Part shown: positions 14,133 to 25,410 of the stretch, in pieces
Layout: each line of letters begins with the position of its first letter
Numbering within the stretch: position 1 is the stretch's first letter
Assembly (NCBI GenBank): GCA_002794735.1
Contig: NBAZ01000003.1
Coordinates: 1,612,001-1,676,000 of the forward strand
Source of the DNA: Pyrrhoderma lamaoense
Taxonomy: Eukaryota > Basidiomycota > Agaricomycetes > Hymenochaetales > Hymenochaetaceae
Direction: 5' to 3'
Length of the DNA stretch: 64,000 nt
The notes under the pieces: model-generated
What the model was told of the DNA's origin: nothing
Databases searched by the model: none
Seen by the model: only the letters and a program-made list of their open reading frames with translations
Made by a program: the position numbers and the translations under genes

Positions 14133-16107
14133 TTTATCTCTCTTTTCATTTCCTCTCACATGTTTTATATATTGGTGTATTGCGGTGGGTTCCCGGTTGA
14201 TATACGCAATAGTGACAAGAAGATTAGAATGAGATTCACGAAACGAAGAAAAGTAGATTAGCTTTCGGATAAATTATCTTCATATGCAATTCCCCTTCGA
14301 TATTGCACACCTTCGTTCATCATGGTTATCCTCCTTACTTGCGTTCTTGTTCTCTCATCCTTTCCCAAATTTCTGAATTCTTTGAAGCCTATGATTTGTA
14401 TCTGTAGATGTACACTCTTTTCCATATTCAACTCTACTTATGGGGGATTTTAGAAGTAAAAACACTTGGAAGTAGACAATAACTATCATAATTACATGCA
14501 TATGTACAATATTACAAATGCTAAGGCATAGGTTCTTACCTAACATTCAATCCTTTCAAGTGAAGGTAGTTCTGATTGCACAACTTGTCTCAGGATCAGT
14601 ACTTTCCTTTTTTTATGATGATACTTTTATGCCCTATAGGTAAAGTGGTCCGTTGAAATAGGACTATAGCGATCCTCTTGTGTCTCTTAGGAGATTTCCA
14701 CTACAGAATCAGTTACAGGACAAAATATATAACTTTTGTTGAGATACGCCTTTGATTGTATCTATAATTCTAACATTTTATGAGGAGAAGAAGTGTAGAA
14801 TGGTATATTGAGAAAGGGTTATTGCGAAACAACGGATTCAGCTCTTGTTTGAGTTGTACGATAAGTTCCAGGATACTATATCGCACTCTTTTTATCCGTC
14901 GAGGGGTTGCTAGTGGATTGATAATACAGTGAGCCTCCCTGTGTGCATTATTGATGGTGGATTTATTGGTCATTACGCACTATGGGAGATTTTTTTATCT
15001 TGCCTTGAAAAAGTTAACCGAAGAAACTGCGTGATTGCCGGCGCGGAATCGTCGGAAAATCAAGTGATAAATGCCTTTAAATGGGAATTCATACATTATG
15101 GGAGGTATGAGGTTCGACTTCGACTGTATATACAATTTTTGAGTTTTATTTCTCTATGCAACTCAAAAAACTTGAGCTCCCACAAAACTTGTTTGTCATA
15201 TTGTTGTGAACCAAGGTGGGATAAATGTGAGCTCTCTTTGAAACTTAATGAATTTATTCTATATCCAACTCATTAGAAAATACCTTTCCTTTATTTCTAT
15301 GTATTAATTTGAACATTGCCTGATTACAACCCTATACCGAATTCAGGTATGCTCACAAAACAGACATTGCTTCACCTACAGGACGATCATGACTATTGAA
15401 AAGTATCGCAAAAAATTGCGCAATGAGACATGATACTAAATTAAGAGCAGCAGCTTGGTACATTCATTCATCTGTTACTTGATGGAAAACGGTCTCCTTT
15501 TCATATCCTGTAATATTCCTATTTGATTATAAATTCTTACACTGTATATGTCGCATCCTTTGTCCCGTACTAACATCTTATCTTCTATATATCTTTATCG
15601 CGAAGGCTCGATAAGCTCGATATATGAGCGCTATAGACTTCTGATTGTGGCAATTGATCTCTCATTCAGGAGGTAGAAGGATAATAATCAGGTAGCCGGA
15701 TAGGTCATAGATATTGCTGTGCTCGTCAGGGGATTTAGGCAGATACCAATAAACAGCTCTCTTTCAAGTTATAAACGCATTTCTCTTGAAACGTACCTTC
15801 TTTACTACAGATTCTACGAGAAGCTGGAACTTCTATATTTCTTTTTGATTGTAAATTTCCGGTGCAGACAAACAATGGACAAAGCCAGTTCGAGAAGGAT
15901 GAAACATGATTGCACAATATGTGGGAGAATGTAGGAGCCAGGTGGTTCTCAAATAGTGCTTCTCATATATATGAAACTCCACAATCGGGCAAAACATTTT
16001 TTAATCAAAACTCTATTTTTTTCTGAGGACCTCGATATAATCCTCATGTTATAAAACGTAGTGTCTCTTTAACCACCACTTACTCTTGAGTAGTTGTATA
16101 GCATCAA
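14133..16107. other. Intergenic, no supported gene
   Basis: AT-rich stretch between UTP20 and the DUF6533 gene. Short ORFs of 60-115 codons occur (for example 14929-15276), but none shows a recognisable domain, conserved splice pattern or signal peptide. It probably holds the UTP20 3' region and the next promoter. Confidence 0.6.
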
Positions 16108-17859
16108 ATGTCCGATGATACTGCATTCATTGAATATGTGGAGCAAGGTTTGCGTGGCATATTCATAGAGCAATGTATACAAGTTGTCATTTGCTCAATT
16201 CTTGTTTATGATTTTTGTAAGTATCTCAAATCTAATATCACTTACACCATTCTAACGGAGTTTCATCATCAAGTAACTACAATGGATATGGAGGTTAGTT
16301 ACTAATGCAATGGGCCCAGTCGTAGTATCTGATACGGATCATAAGGCCAGATACTTTTGGGTAACAGTTCGGTTATCGATTCATATGGATATTTGTACTA
16401 ATTATGCCTCCTTTAGAACAAGCAATGGTACTACCTCACTCATATACTATACTTTGCTGTAAGTCAGCATCTCCCCAAAGCTGCTTTCACTAACTTTGGA
16501 TATAGAATAGATATATGGGTATCTTTGGCGCCCTATCAACATTAGGAAGTATGTAATATATCACAAAATCTGCTATGAGTGTACCACTGAAGGCGAAGGA
16601 AATAGTCCAGTCTTTAAACGCGACCACATTATTGTATGTCATCTCACGTGCTTGAATGGCTCCTTTACTAATTATCTCCTATCACAGATGTAAGACTCTT
16701 TGATTTAACTATTGGACCGATTCTCGTCTTACATCTGGCCTATGAAGGCAAACTATGTCAATGGGTTGAAAGCATAGGAGGTGCTTCTTCAAAAAATATG
16801 ACTTTGGGTCGGAACTGACTTAAAGAAGACATATGTACAATTATTATAGTCGATTGTAATACGTCACTCTACCTTTTCATTGAATGCTTCTAATGGAGAA
16901 ATAGATGTTCTCGCCGTAAGAGTTCTTGCCTTATGGGAGAATAGTGAGTATGTGGACTCTGGCTGTTGTTAATTTTTTTTGACCTTTGTAGACAAAACTC
17001 TATCTATTATTCTCAAATCCGTCATTATATGCGAGGCTGTGGGAAAGGCAACACTCGTTATCAAAATGGTTACAATACAGGATGGTAAGCTCTGTATATA
17101 CCGCCATAATTTATTTATTAATTATTTATAGCAACTGCATTGAATATCACTGGGAATATAACGGTTTGCACTACTTCTGATAACCACCTTTCCCTCTTGG
17201 CCAACCTGGGACTTGTTGACTGGTACGATGCTTTAAATTCACATATCCGGAGATTATTGAAAACGGCACTTGTTAGGTTACTTCCAACTACCATTGGATC
17301 CATTCTTATGTTTCTCGCTCTATATAGAGCAGTGTTGCACTGGACAACATTTGGGTTAAGGGGATTCAGACTCATTAACGTGATTATCAGAGATCAGATC
17401 ATCTACTATATCCTGTACGCAGTTCCTTTCTTCTCTATACTCAATCTTAAGCATTCTCGATCAAGGGTACTATTATGTAGTGTGATAAACATTATATCAT
17501 TCAAAGTCACCATCACGGATACATCTAGTATTTCTTACATATTCAACATCTTAGGAGCCCTAGCTGGTTATGCCTCCTTGGGAGTCGTTTATTTTTTAAC
17601 TTGAAAGAAGCAGCCAAACTAGGTGTCAACGAGGGGACCAATTACAGGTTCAGCAAATACACATCAAGTACGATCAGTGATCCTCATTTCGCAGATCCTC
17701 ATTTTACTCATTCAGGTATGTGCCTTCGAGTCTTAGTGTTGTTAACTCTGCTAAAGATAGAACTCTGAAGATTCGGAAGCGATAGCTATGTCGGAGATTA
17801 CAATGGGAACGGCGAGCAAAACTAATTTAACTAAGCCCTTTAGTCCTTCTTCCTGGTAA
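16108..17859 (+). CDS. DUF6533 family multi-pass membrane protein (one-base frameshift)
   Basis: Intron-rich gene of the DUF6533 family, abundant in Agaricomycetes and of unknown function. Exon 1 (16108-16216) ends in 'SILVYDF', exon 2 is a 20-nt micro-exon (16274-16293) reading LTTMDME, exon 3 (16417-16458) reads NKQWYYLTHILYFA and exon 4 (16506-16548) NRYMGIFGALSTLG; together these give the family hallmark YDxLTTxDxE followed by a W-rich helix and RY. Later segments are 'DVLAVRVLALWEN', 'TLSIILKSVIICEAVGKA', 'LALYRAVLHWTTFGLRG' and 'VIIRDQIIYYILYAV', all membrane-like. An intron near 17222-17280 restores 'LVDWLPTTIGSILMF'. After 'GYASLG' at 17580-17582 the frame stops, but the next frame reads SRLFFNLKEAAKLGVNEGT, the expected family continuation, so one base appears missing from GGG. 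The probable end is the TAA at 17857-17859. The middle exons (16550-16900) are not fully resolved. Confidence 0.72.
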
Positions 17860-18831
17860 AATGATTTCTCTTGCACAGTAACTACTTATTCTGAAAAATG
17901 ATATTTTCTGTGTAGATTATAGAGACTAGCCCTAAGATAATTCGAGATATTATACTCGAGAGACAGGTCAAGGAAGTTGACTTTTATCACTTGTATCCTG
18001 TCTCTTCTCAAATATGTACCTGTAGTTCTCCTCCACAACTAGTGATTCATAGCTCGTAAATTTGCTTCAGTCATGGCCACAAAATCAGATGAAGTAACTT
18101 GAAGGAAGTACGACGACCCTTCTCATTTCAGTACACCCATAGATATGCTCGAGGCTATCAGAATCTAATGAACATATCCCGTGCATGATCCATTATCTAA
18201 TCCTCAACACCCGTCCGTTATCGAATTAGAAGAACTAGACAAAAGATCGGAGTGATCAGTATTAATATTGGGTACAGCACTCACTTTGTTGCCCCCGATT
18301 TGACGACTTGGGGTAGATTGACGCAATTTTTCTTGGAATAAATTCAGATAGAAGAAAGAGACTATGTAAAACTCGCTATTACATATTGTAGCATAGTGTC
18401 GATGCATATACTATCCTGACCATCTTCATCATCTTCTCACTACTTCGAACAAGATGAACAGTGTGAGAAAAGGTATTATTAGGACCACAGCGAAACACTA
18501 TCAAATAAGTGAAACGATTTCGTGATCGTGACATATACTTGTTTATTGCCAAACACCACATACACTATTTAATGTTGGTACAGCTCGACTTTTGTATTTT
18601 TAAAGCGTACGAACAGAATCAATAACCCAAATGTCCAATGTCATATGTAAGTAAGGATAGGCTGTTCAAAAGTCCGAAATAGAGGTTGGGCTTCAGAATA
18701 AAAACTATTTGATTTTGTGATTGAAGGGAAGAGTTTGACTAAAAAAGCGAACATGATGAGAATGATGTCCCTGTTACCAGTAGTACAGGTAAGAGCAAGA
18801 CTTCTTACGGTCCATTATAAGGCTCTTGTAG
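17860..18831. other. Intergenic between convergent genes, no supported gene
   Basis: 3' flanks of the DUF6533 gene and of the cerato-platanin gene. Small minus-strand ORFs near 18204-18561 show no domain. Nothing else recognised. Confidence 0.55.
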
Positions 18832-19254
18832 TTAAAGTCCACAGGCAGAGGAGTTAAGCTGGGTAGCATCTCCTTGCACGACTCCCAATTGCTCAGCCTG
18901 CCCATTAGTCAACTTATTCATGGCAGTCAACCCGATGTTAAATCCACTCCCGGCGTGATCTATGGCAAGAACTGTCACATTCGTCCCATTAAATGTTATA
19001 TTCCAACATGAGCCGCAGTTGACTGAGTTGAACCCTTCGACAGCTTGGGCACCGCCGATGAAAGGGAATGTAGGAAGAGAGGAGAAATTTGTAAACCCCT
19101 TTGTCAAAAGGCCGTTTGAGCCGGTGGAACACTCGACGGTGGCGAGAGACTGGTTAGCATTGTCATATACAGGATCAAAAGTGATCTGGAGGGCGTTTAT
19201 GGGAGTGGATACGAGGACTAAAGAAGAGAACAGGGTGTAGAGAGAAAGCTTCAT
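18832..19254 (-). CDS. Cerato-platanin, small secreted cysteine-rich protein
   Basis: Complete single-exon ORF of 140 residues. Residues 1-21 form a signal peptide (hydrophobic core FSSLVLVS, cleavage near INA). The mature part matches the cerato-platanin family: 'ITFDPVYDNANQSL', 'GSNGLLTKGF', 'SLPTFPFIGGA', 'NCGSCWNITFNG', 'VLAIDHAGSGFNIGL', 'AMNKLTNGQAEQLG' and a carboxyl CGL. Four cysteines (about 42, 80, 83, 138) fit the two family disulfides. Family members are secreted, self-assemble at surfaces, bind chitin oligomers and loosen cell-wall material, and some are recognised by plant hosts. The length is normal for the family. It has no intron, unlike its neighbours, and points toward the DUF6533 gene. 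Confidence 0.95.
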   Translation of the reverse strand: MKLSLYTLFSSLVLVSTPINALQITFDPVYDNANQSLATVECSTGSNGLLTKGFTNFSSLPTFPFIGGAQAVEGFNSVNCGSCWNITFNGTNVTVLAIDHAGSGFNIGLTAMNKLTNGQAEQLGVVQGDATQLNSSACGL

Positions 19255-20050
19255 GTTTAGTATTAGAAGTGCACTTTTAGTATAAGAATAAGGGTGTCGT
19301 TGTTGAGGTATAGAGTCCGCTCCAGGTTTTCCTATCGAAGGGACAATTTTTTTGAGAGTTGGACCTCTTGCATTTATATGATCTCATATTTCACCTGTTC
19401 CAAGTCCAATTTCCAGAAGGGCTATCTCTCGCTATCACGCTGTACGCTAGAAGGAGTACAGACCGCGTGCAACAGAGTACTTGTGTTATTTTAGCACATC
19501 ATATATGTCTTTTTTGTCACAATTTCATTCATATCTAGACTTCTTTAGATTCTTTCGCATCAAAGAACTAGAAGGAGATGGACACTAGATTGCATATCCT
19601 GAGAATCCAGGAGTCTATGATACTTTGGTGGCTATATAAAATGAGACTAAGAGAACAAGAGCACATGTACGTGTATTAGGATATGTCGACAGTAGCGTTA
19701 ATATGACTCCGAGGTCATACTGATTGATTGTATGTGACGCCTCGGTCAGGAGATCTAGAGGAGTTGAGGATCTGCAGAGACCTTTTTTATAAGGCCGATC
19801 GATGCGCCGTTCGGCTTCGGCACGCCCCCCTCTTAAAGCCTCTTCTTGCAACCGTGGTCACGTTTTCAAGAAGTAATTCTCCACCTCCGCTCGCCAGCAA
19901 GACAGTAATTTATAGCGAGTCAGTTGGAGTATCTCCTTCCTCTGATATCGAACTTCCTAATGCTTGGCTGGTCTTGACGTGGCAAAAACATATTGGTAGT
20001 GCATACAAGCATCTAGTGGAGCCTAGGACAATAGAAGTGCAAAAAAAAGG
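19255..20050. other. Divergent intergenic region (cerato-platanin / Ctk3)
   Basis: Holds the promoter of the minus-strand cerato-platanin gene and the leader of the plus-strand Ctk3 gene. A plus ORF at 19728-20084 overlaps the Ctk3 start in another frame and shows no domain; I do not regard it as a gene. Confidence 0.5.
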
Positions 20051-21199
20051 ATGGATCCTTTTGAAGTTCGGATGCAGTTTCTAACTCTCCTTAGACGTCT
20101 CACTGCGTATGTACCGTCTCGTAGCTCGTTTAACGTTACAGGAACAACATTCTGTTTAACTTTTTATTATGACAATTTCATCAAATTCATCATACGAAAC
20201 AGAATATCAGAACTAATGTTTGCTTAAACTTAGCTCAGGTCCCAACAGTCAATTCAAAGAGTCGTATCATACGCTTTAAAGTACTTCTCTAGATGCGGGG
20301 AGGATCTATGGGACTGTATTGTCGAAGAATGTCAAAATGTGAGCATTTTGGATCTGCCTATCTCAAGGACAGCTAATGTAGGCCTGTTTGGCAATAAAAT
20401 AGGGCACCATCAACACCCGGATTAACATTTTATATTTCCTTGACTCTCTTTGCGAAGCCTCCCTGTTGAGTAAGGCGACAACAAACTCGGCAAATACGCT
20501 TTACATTAATTTCGTAACGCGAGATCTTGAGAAAATTGTTGAATATGTTGTGCCTGAAGGCCGTGAAGGACTCATCAATCTCATGTCAACTATCCAGGTG
20601 CGTGGACATTATTACTTTCCTCTGATGTAGACTATGACTTACGTAGATCTTACTATGCAAAGATACTAGATAACTGGAGAACAAAACGAGTACTTGATCA
20701 CACCGTTGTTGAGCAAGTACTCACAAAACTAGATGCTCAAAAAGAACAATGCACACATTGATATCGCCCTCAACATCCCCAGCCGAAAAAGCGGAATCAG
20801 TCGAGAGTAACATGGACTTTGATCGTAACGAAGTATTCAAAAGAATTGAGGAAGATCGTGAACGACATAAGCGCCTCGGGAGCGGCGGTGGGTTCAACCC
20901 ATAGGCGTTGCATCATCTTCTGCTATGACACAACTTGCATCATTTGCACCAAACCCAGATGATGTTACTACATCAGTCACCTCTGCTTCAAATCACAACG
21001 CAAGTCAAGAGGGGGTGTATCTCCAGTTGTTGGCGAGGAGTCCGCTCTTGATATTGAATTTGAGAACGAATGGGAGACGACGAGTGATTGGAATGAAGAT
21101 GATGAGGAAGCTGTGGCAGAGGAAAACACACTCTGTTATCCTAATGCTTCTATTCGTCTTAGTTTATCAGCCAGTAGAGTTGACATGGATACTCGCTAG
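20051..21199 (+). CDS. CTK3: CTD kinase I subunit gamma (Ctk3), three apparent frameshifts
   Basis: Exons at 20051-20106, 20239-20338, 20403-20597 and 20663 onward join in phase into a strong match to Ctk3, the non-catalytic subunit that with Ctk1 and Ctk2 phosphorylates Ser2 of the RNA polymerase II CTD. Visible blocks: MDPFEVRMQFLTLLRRL at the start, 'ALKYFSRCGEDLWDCIVEEC', 'INILYFLDSLCEASLLSK', 'YINFVTRDLEKIVEYVVPEG' and 'ILDNWRTKRVLD', all helices of the CID-like Ctk3 N-terminal domain. The carboxyl domain is also present ('FKRIEEDRERHKRL', RERRWVQPIG, 'FENEWETTSDWNEDDEEA') but each block lies in a different frame. The shifts fall near AAAAA 20739-20743, GGG 20878-20880 and GGGGG 21011-21015, each repaired by one extra base. 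The frame then closes at TAG 21197-21199. Either the assembly under-calls homopolymers here or the gene is decaying. Confidence 0.85.
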
Positions 21200-21809
21200 C
21201 GTCCCATTACCCTATGTACTTAATGCCATGTATAATTGTGTTCGCTCTAGATCCTCAGATTACCGTCTAATCATCTTCACGAGATACTCTTGTATCGAAA
21301 TTCTACTTGTTTATTGTTGAAATTGGCTCTGATAGTACGAAAGTAGATAAACAGAATATTAGCAGCTGAATATCTATATATACGTGTGTATTACCGTCAG
21401 GAGGTTTGGCCGTAATTAAATAAGTTTCGGGTGTCACAAATTGCAAGATATTATCCTTTCAGGGATTAAGAATCTAATTGACTAACACTCAAGGTACATG
21501 TACTCAAGTTTTGTCCTCCATGTATATACTCTTTACTATTTATTCAATATTATGACAGATTCTTAAGGAATTATACTACAATAATATGAAGCCAGTATGG
21601 ATATAGACAATATTATACAACTAGCTAGTCATAAATTTTTCTTGAGATTCTTCCTTAGTAACTTTCGCAGCTACACGAATTAGCAAGTAACACCGAGCAA
21701 CGCCTGCAGATCTAGAAGCAGTTACAGGCAGTAAGAGAATTGAGTTTTGTATCCTGTCTCAGTCGTTCATACAGAATTACCCTTGATTTCTAGAAACGTT
21801 CACCCGGGT
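21200..21809. other. Convergent intergenic region, no gene seen
   Basis: AT-rich 610 bp between the 3' ends of Ctk3 and of the first MSW-module gene. It presumably contains both polyadenylation regions. No ORF, RNA gene or repeat recognised. Confidence 0.55.
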
Positions 21810-23957
21810 TCAATCTGGGATACGTTCCCAGTGTATGTTGCCTTCATTACCCAAGGCTCTATGAATATCGAATAGCGCAGGCTCTGGAAATTCGTCAACC
21901 GGTATTATCTCGTTGTCAGACGATTGATGGTCTGAGTCTGATGCATAAGTTGGCCAGTTTACGAGGCGGACGCGGTATTTCTTGACGATTTCATTCTCGT
22001 AATTATCCCAGGACATGACTAATCCCATGTTACCTGTGATTTCTCCTATATCGTAGAATAGTTGAGTTAACGACCATGGAAAGAAGGAGATTGATATAGG
22101 AAAGAGAAAAAGAATAAAAATAGGAGCATATAGAGTGATTTTTTCAATTCAGATCAATAGAACACGTACTTAATCCTTTATCAACTTTTTCTTGGATAAC
22201 ACATTTCAGTACCACTCCAATACCTGAGAGTGGTTCATTTACACTATCATGCGTTTGCTTCCTTTTCTTTCTCTCCGGCCCCGGTTCCTGTGTCTGTTGC
22301 TGAGTTTGAGGCTGTTGTTGGGCTTGGTTCTGCGGCTGTGTTTGTATTTGTTGAAGAGTTTGGCTAGTTTGTTGAGGAGTTTGGGGTTGCTGTTCAGCTG
22401 TATTTGGGGTTTGATCTTGAGTTCGAGGCCGACCTCGGGTCCTTGTCTGGGTCCGAGTTGGTATTCGTTCGTTCAAAGGGACATGTTCCCAATGTATCGT
22501 CTTCTCCCCGACTAAACCGATATATATCGCTTGCAACGCTGCCTCTGTTAATGTATCAACTGGAGTTATGCGTGCTATTTCAGGTGCATTCTCTATCTCC
22601 GTGCCCGGCTCTGATGTGGACGTAGATGGAGTTGGAGGCGGCAGGGGCCAATTCGCGAGGCGGACGTGATACTTGTTTACAATGGCTTCTCCATAACGTT
22701 TCCAGGACATTCGTATATCTGACTTGCCTGTGATTTCTTCTATTGAAAGAAAGCAAGTATTACACGTTTTGAATTTATGCGAAATAAGTTAGAATATGCG
22801 AAAGCGAAAGTCAGTGGCTGACCAATCTGAACACGTACTTAGCCCGTCACTAATTAACTTGCGAATCTCACCCTTCAAAAACGCTTTACGTTCGTCCTTT
22901 GTCGGTATAGAAGGCTTGTATCCAGTACCACTAACTCCGGAACTAACTCGAGTAGGTGATGCACTTGCGGTGCCAGTGGAATCCGAAGTAATGGTTGTTG
23001 AGGCACCCGTAGGAGCACTAGCTGAAGCATCTACATTCGAAGCTGCAGTAGGTTGTCCGACAATTCCGCTTACAGCAAATCCTTCCATCGTCAGTGCCAA
23101 CTCTTTCATACTTTTCTTCAGTATCGTCTCGACGTATTTCTCGGTTACAGCGTCACTGTAATAATTCGGAGCAATCGTCTGGTCGAAAGTCGTTTTGACC
23201 GATATTCGAAGAGATGAAACTCCAGATCGGAGTTCAAGATTCCTAAGCTATCCTTCACATTAATTTTCGTTATCGAAGTAAAGTGAACAAAAAGACAGTG
23301 AAAATTAATACTATAACAGCGCAAGGAGACCAATAAAAACTTACATTTTCGTCGATCTGTTTGAGAGTCCTCGTCACATCAGAAGCCTGTCCTTGCTTAC
23401 TTTCATACGGACATGTCGCTTTTAACATCCGTAGGTGCTTGCCTATCTCCACCATCTCTACTAGGATATCGTCATGTGTATTTTCGTATCCATGTTCTTT
23501 AGCAATTTGTTGCAACTGGATCAGCCGTTCCTTGCTACAGATGGTAATTCGAGCTGAATTAATGTTAATGGGAAGAAATTGCGAAGTATATGACGAGAAC
23601 TTAGCATTAAACAGATATACATGGTCTGAATAACATACGATCATTAACGTCAAGTTTCAGAACAGATTCAAAAGCGTTGTACTTGTTAACAGCACGTTCG
23701 GGTCTAAAAGTCGACAAATTTCGAATCTTCTGGGCTACGACATCTCGTCGCAGCCTGTGTTTCGCAGCCAGATGGTCTATGAATTCTTCTTCCTTCCTCC
23801 TGTACTCTGTGATATCTTCTTCAAATGATTTACGCGAGTCGGCAGACCTCCGACCTCTTTTCACTCCACTGGCACCCTGTTGCTGAGGGGAAAGAGTTTC
23901 CTCATCTGCGATGCCGACTGGGGATAGTTGAGAAGATTGGATGGTTGTTCTAGGCAT
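21810..23957 (-). CDS. Uncharacterised Agaricomycete gene family, copy A, two tandem MSW modules
   Basis: Five exons: 23957-23639, 23553-23345, 23247-22839, 22739-22170 and 22045-21810, all with GTAYGT/GTAAGT donors and in phase. Exon 1 is basic and charged (RRKEEEFIDHLAAKHRLRR, then TFRPERAVNKYNAFE). Exon 2 is helical (IQLQQIAKEHGYENTHDD, ending TLKQIDEN). Exon 3 has 'YYSDAVTEKYVETILKKSM' and then a Ser/Thr/Ala-rich linker. Exons 4 and 5 each begin EITG and carry the module MSWxxYExxIVxKYxVRLxNWP followed by a pro-val-asp/glu helix and WE. Exon 4 also has an AT-hook-like RGRPR, a Gln/Thr-rich tract and a basic PERKKRK. From memory the signature resembles a large uncharacterised family in mushroom-forming fungi; no function is known to me. 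Basic motifs suggest a nuclear protein, which is inference. It is adjacent to and collinear with copy B. Confidence 0.75.
22264..22450 (-). repeat. Gln/Thr-rich low-complexity tract with AT-hook-like motif in copy A exon 4
   Basis: On the minus strand this codes for about 60 residues dominated by Q, T and P, built from imperfect repeats of short CAA/CAG-containing units such as QQPQTQQQTQ. It is preceded by TRGRPRTQ (AT-hook core RGRP) and followed by ERKKRKQ, a likely nuclear localisation signal. The corresponding exon of copy B lacks the Gln tract but has a basic NKRKR. Imperfect repeats of this kind commonly vary in length between strains. Confidence 0.7.
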
Positions 23958-24649
23958 TATCTTAACAAGACGAAATGTTGGGCAGTAGACACAACCCCCC
24001 GACTGATCGCCTACTAGGTATCTCAGAATATCTTGTGCGTATGCCTAGCTCTCCACGTCGCGTTTCAATCAAGATCACCAATTCATCAATCTGTGACTAA
24101 TACAGAAATGCGATTGTCTTTCCATTTCAAGCCTGATTCATCTTTTCGATCATCAAAAGAGAATTAATCCCTTCTACCTATGAGTTTCATCAGTGTGTTA
24201 CTAACATTGTCATAATAGCATAGCTTATGTACGGATGTATGAGGACTAACGATATGTACTTACAACCGAGACCACACGTAGATTATTTCATGTAAACTAT
24301 TATTTATACTAATGCATATTTATTAGTTATAATAAATCGCACACACTTGTTCATTTATATATTATACATATACATGAGGATCCAAACATACTAGCTAATC
24401 TGAAAAATTTGAAAGATACTGATGAAGCTGAGAAAGAACATAAATCATGACATAGCAACATAACAGCATAGCAAAACACGATCCATAACATCACTTCCAT
24501 TCCAAATTCTCGGATATCGATATTAAATTAGAAAAATATAATCAAGGACTCCTCTCTTCGCGGCTCATACATGTCAATACTCCTATGAGAAACGGTTGTA
24601 CACATCATTTTCGTTGATGAAGACGTCCACAAATAAGGATGTTGCTCAC
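23958..24649. other. Intergenic spacer between the tandem MSW-module genes
   Basis: About 690 bp containing the promoter of copy A and the 3' flank of copy B. It includes a very AT-rich core at about 24290-24380 (repeated TTAT/ATAT words). No ORF of interest. Confidence 0.55.
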
Positions 24650-25410
24650 CTAGTAAGAAACGTCACGCTCCCATTTGATCCTTCCCTCTTTAGTTAGCCC
24701 CTTGTAGATATCGAATAATGTCTGCTCTTCTATGTAATCTATAGGCGTGATTTTCATCACTGCACGCGATTTTGAAGCATATTCGAATGAGATAGGCCAA
24801 TTCATGAGTCGGACGTGGTATTTGTTGACAATGTCATCCTCATAACAATCCCAGGACATTCGTAGTTCCGGTTTTCCCGTGATCTCCCCTAGAAAATCAA
24901 AGCGTTTCAGTAAGAGCGGTATTATTTCAGATCAGAGCACAAGATATAGAAGTAAAGTCTTTTATCAGCACATACTCAACCCTTTGTCGATCCTTTCCCT
25001 GATGACGCTTTTCATAACTACACCAGAGCTCGAAAGTTGCTTAACTCTGTTGACACTAGATCCGACACAAGCCTCATACGTTGATATAGATGGCGAAGTC
25101 GATATATTCGTAAGATTACGCTTCCTTTTGTTCCCGGATGAACCTCCTTCCCTTATATGAGAGTGTCGTGATGCTAAATTCGAAGGAACAGTCTCCCATC
25201 CTACCGTCCGGTCTCTCGCAATGGCGAGGTAGAGATTTTGTAACGGGACCTCCGTTAGCTTTCCAACTGGTGTCAGGCCACCTGTTCCCGGCTCGATATC
25301 GATAGACGAGGAGACTGGCCAGTTCTTTAGACGAACATGGTTCAATTTGACTATATCTCTTTCATAGTTTTTCCAGGACATTCGTAGTTCAGGCCTGCCC
25401 GTTATTTCTC
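24650..25410 (-). repeat. Duplicated MSW-module exons of copy B
   Basis: Exon 4 (25410-24976, 435 nt) and exon 5 (24888-24650) both begin at phase 1 with EITG(R/K)PELRMSW and keep the order: IV..(Y/N)HVRL.NWP, then (L/I)TP(V/I), then a helix ending in (G/K)WE. Exon 4 is symmetric (phase 1 in, phase 1 out) and ends in IDKGLS, the same ending as exon 3 (VNVGLS), so the unit of duplication is one exon plus its intron. Copy A shows the same arrangement at 22739-22170 and 22045-21810. Confidence 0.75.

Noticed and set aside
14929..15276. 115-codon plus ORF downstream of UTP20
   Set aside because: No recognised domain and composition like the surrounding AT-rich DNA.
17118..17375. Minus-strand ORF opposite the DUF6533 gene
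   Set aside because: Antisense shadow of a well-supported coding exon.
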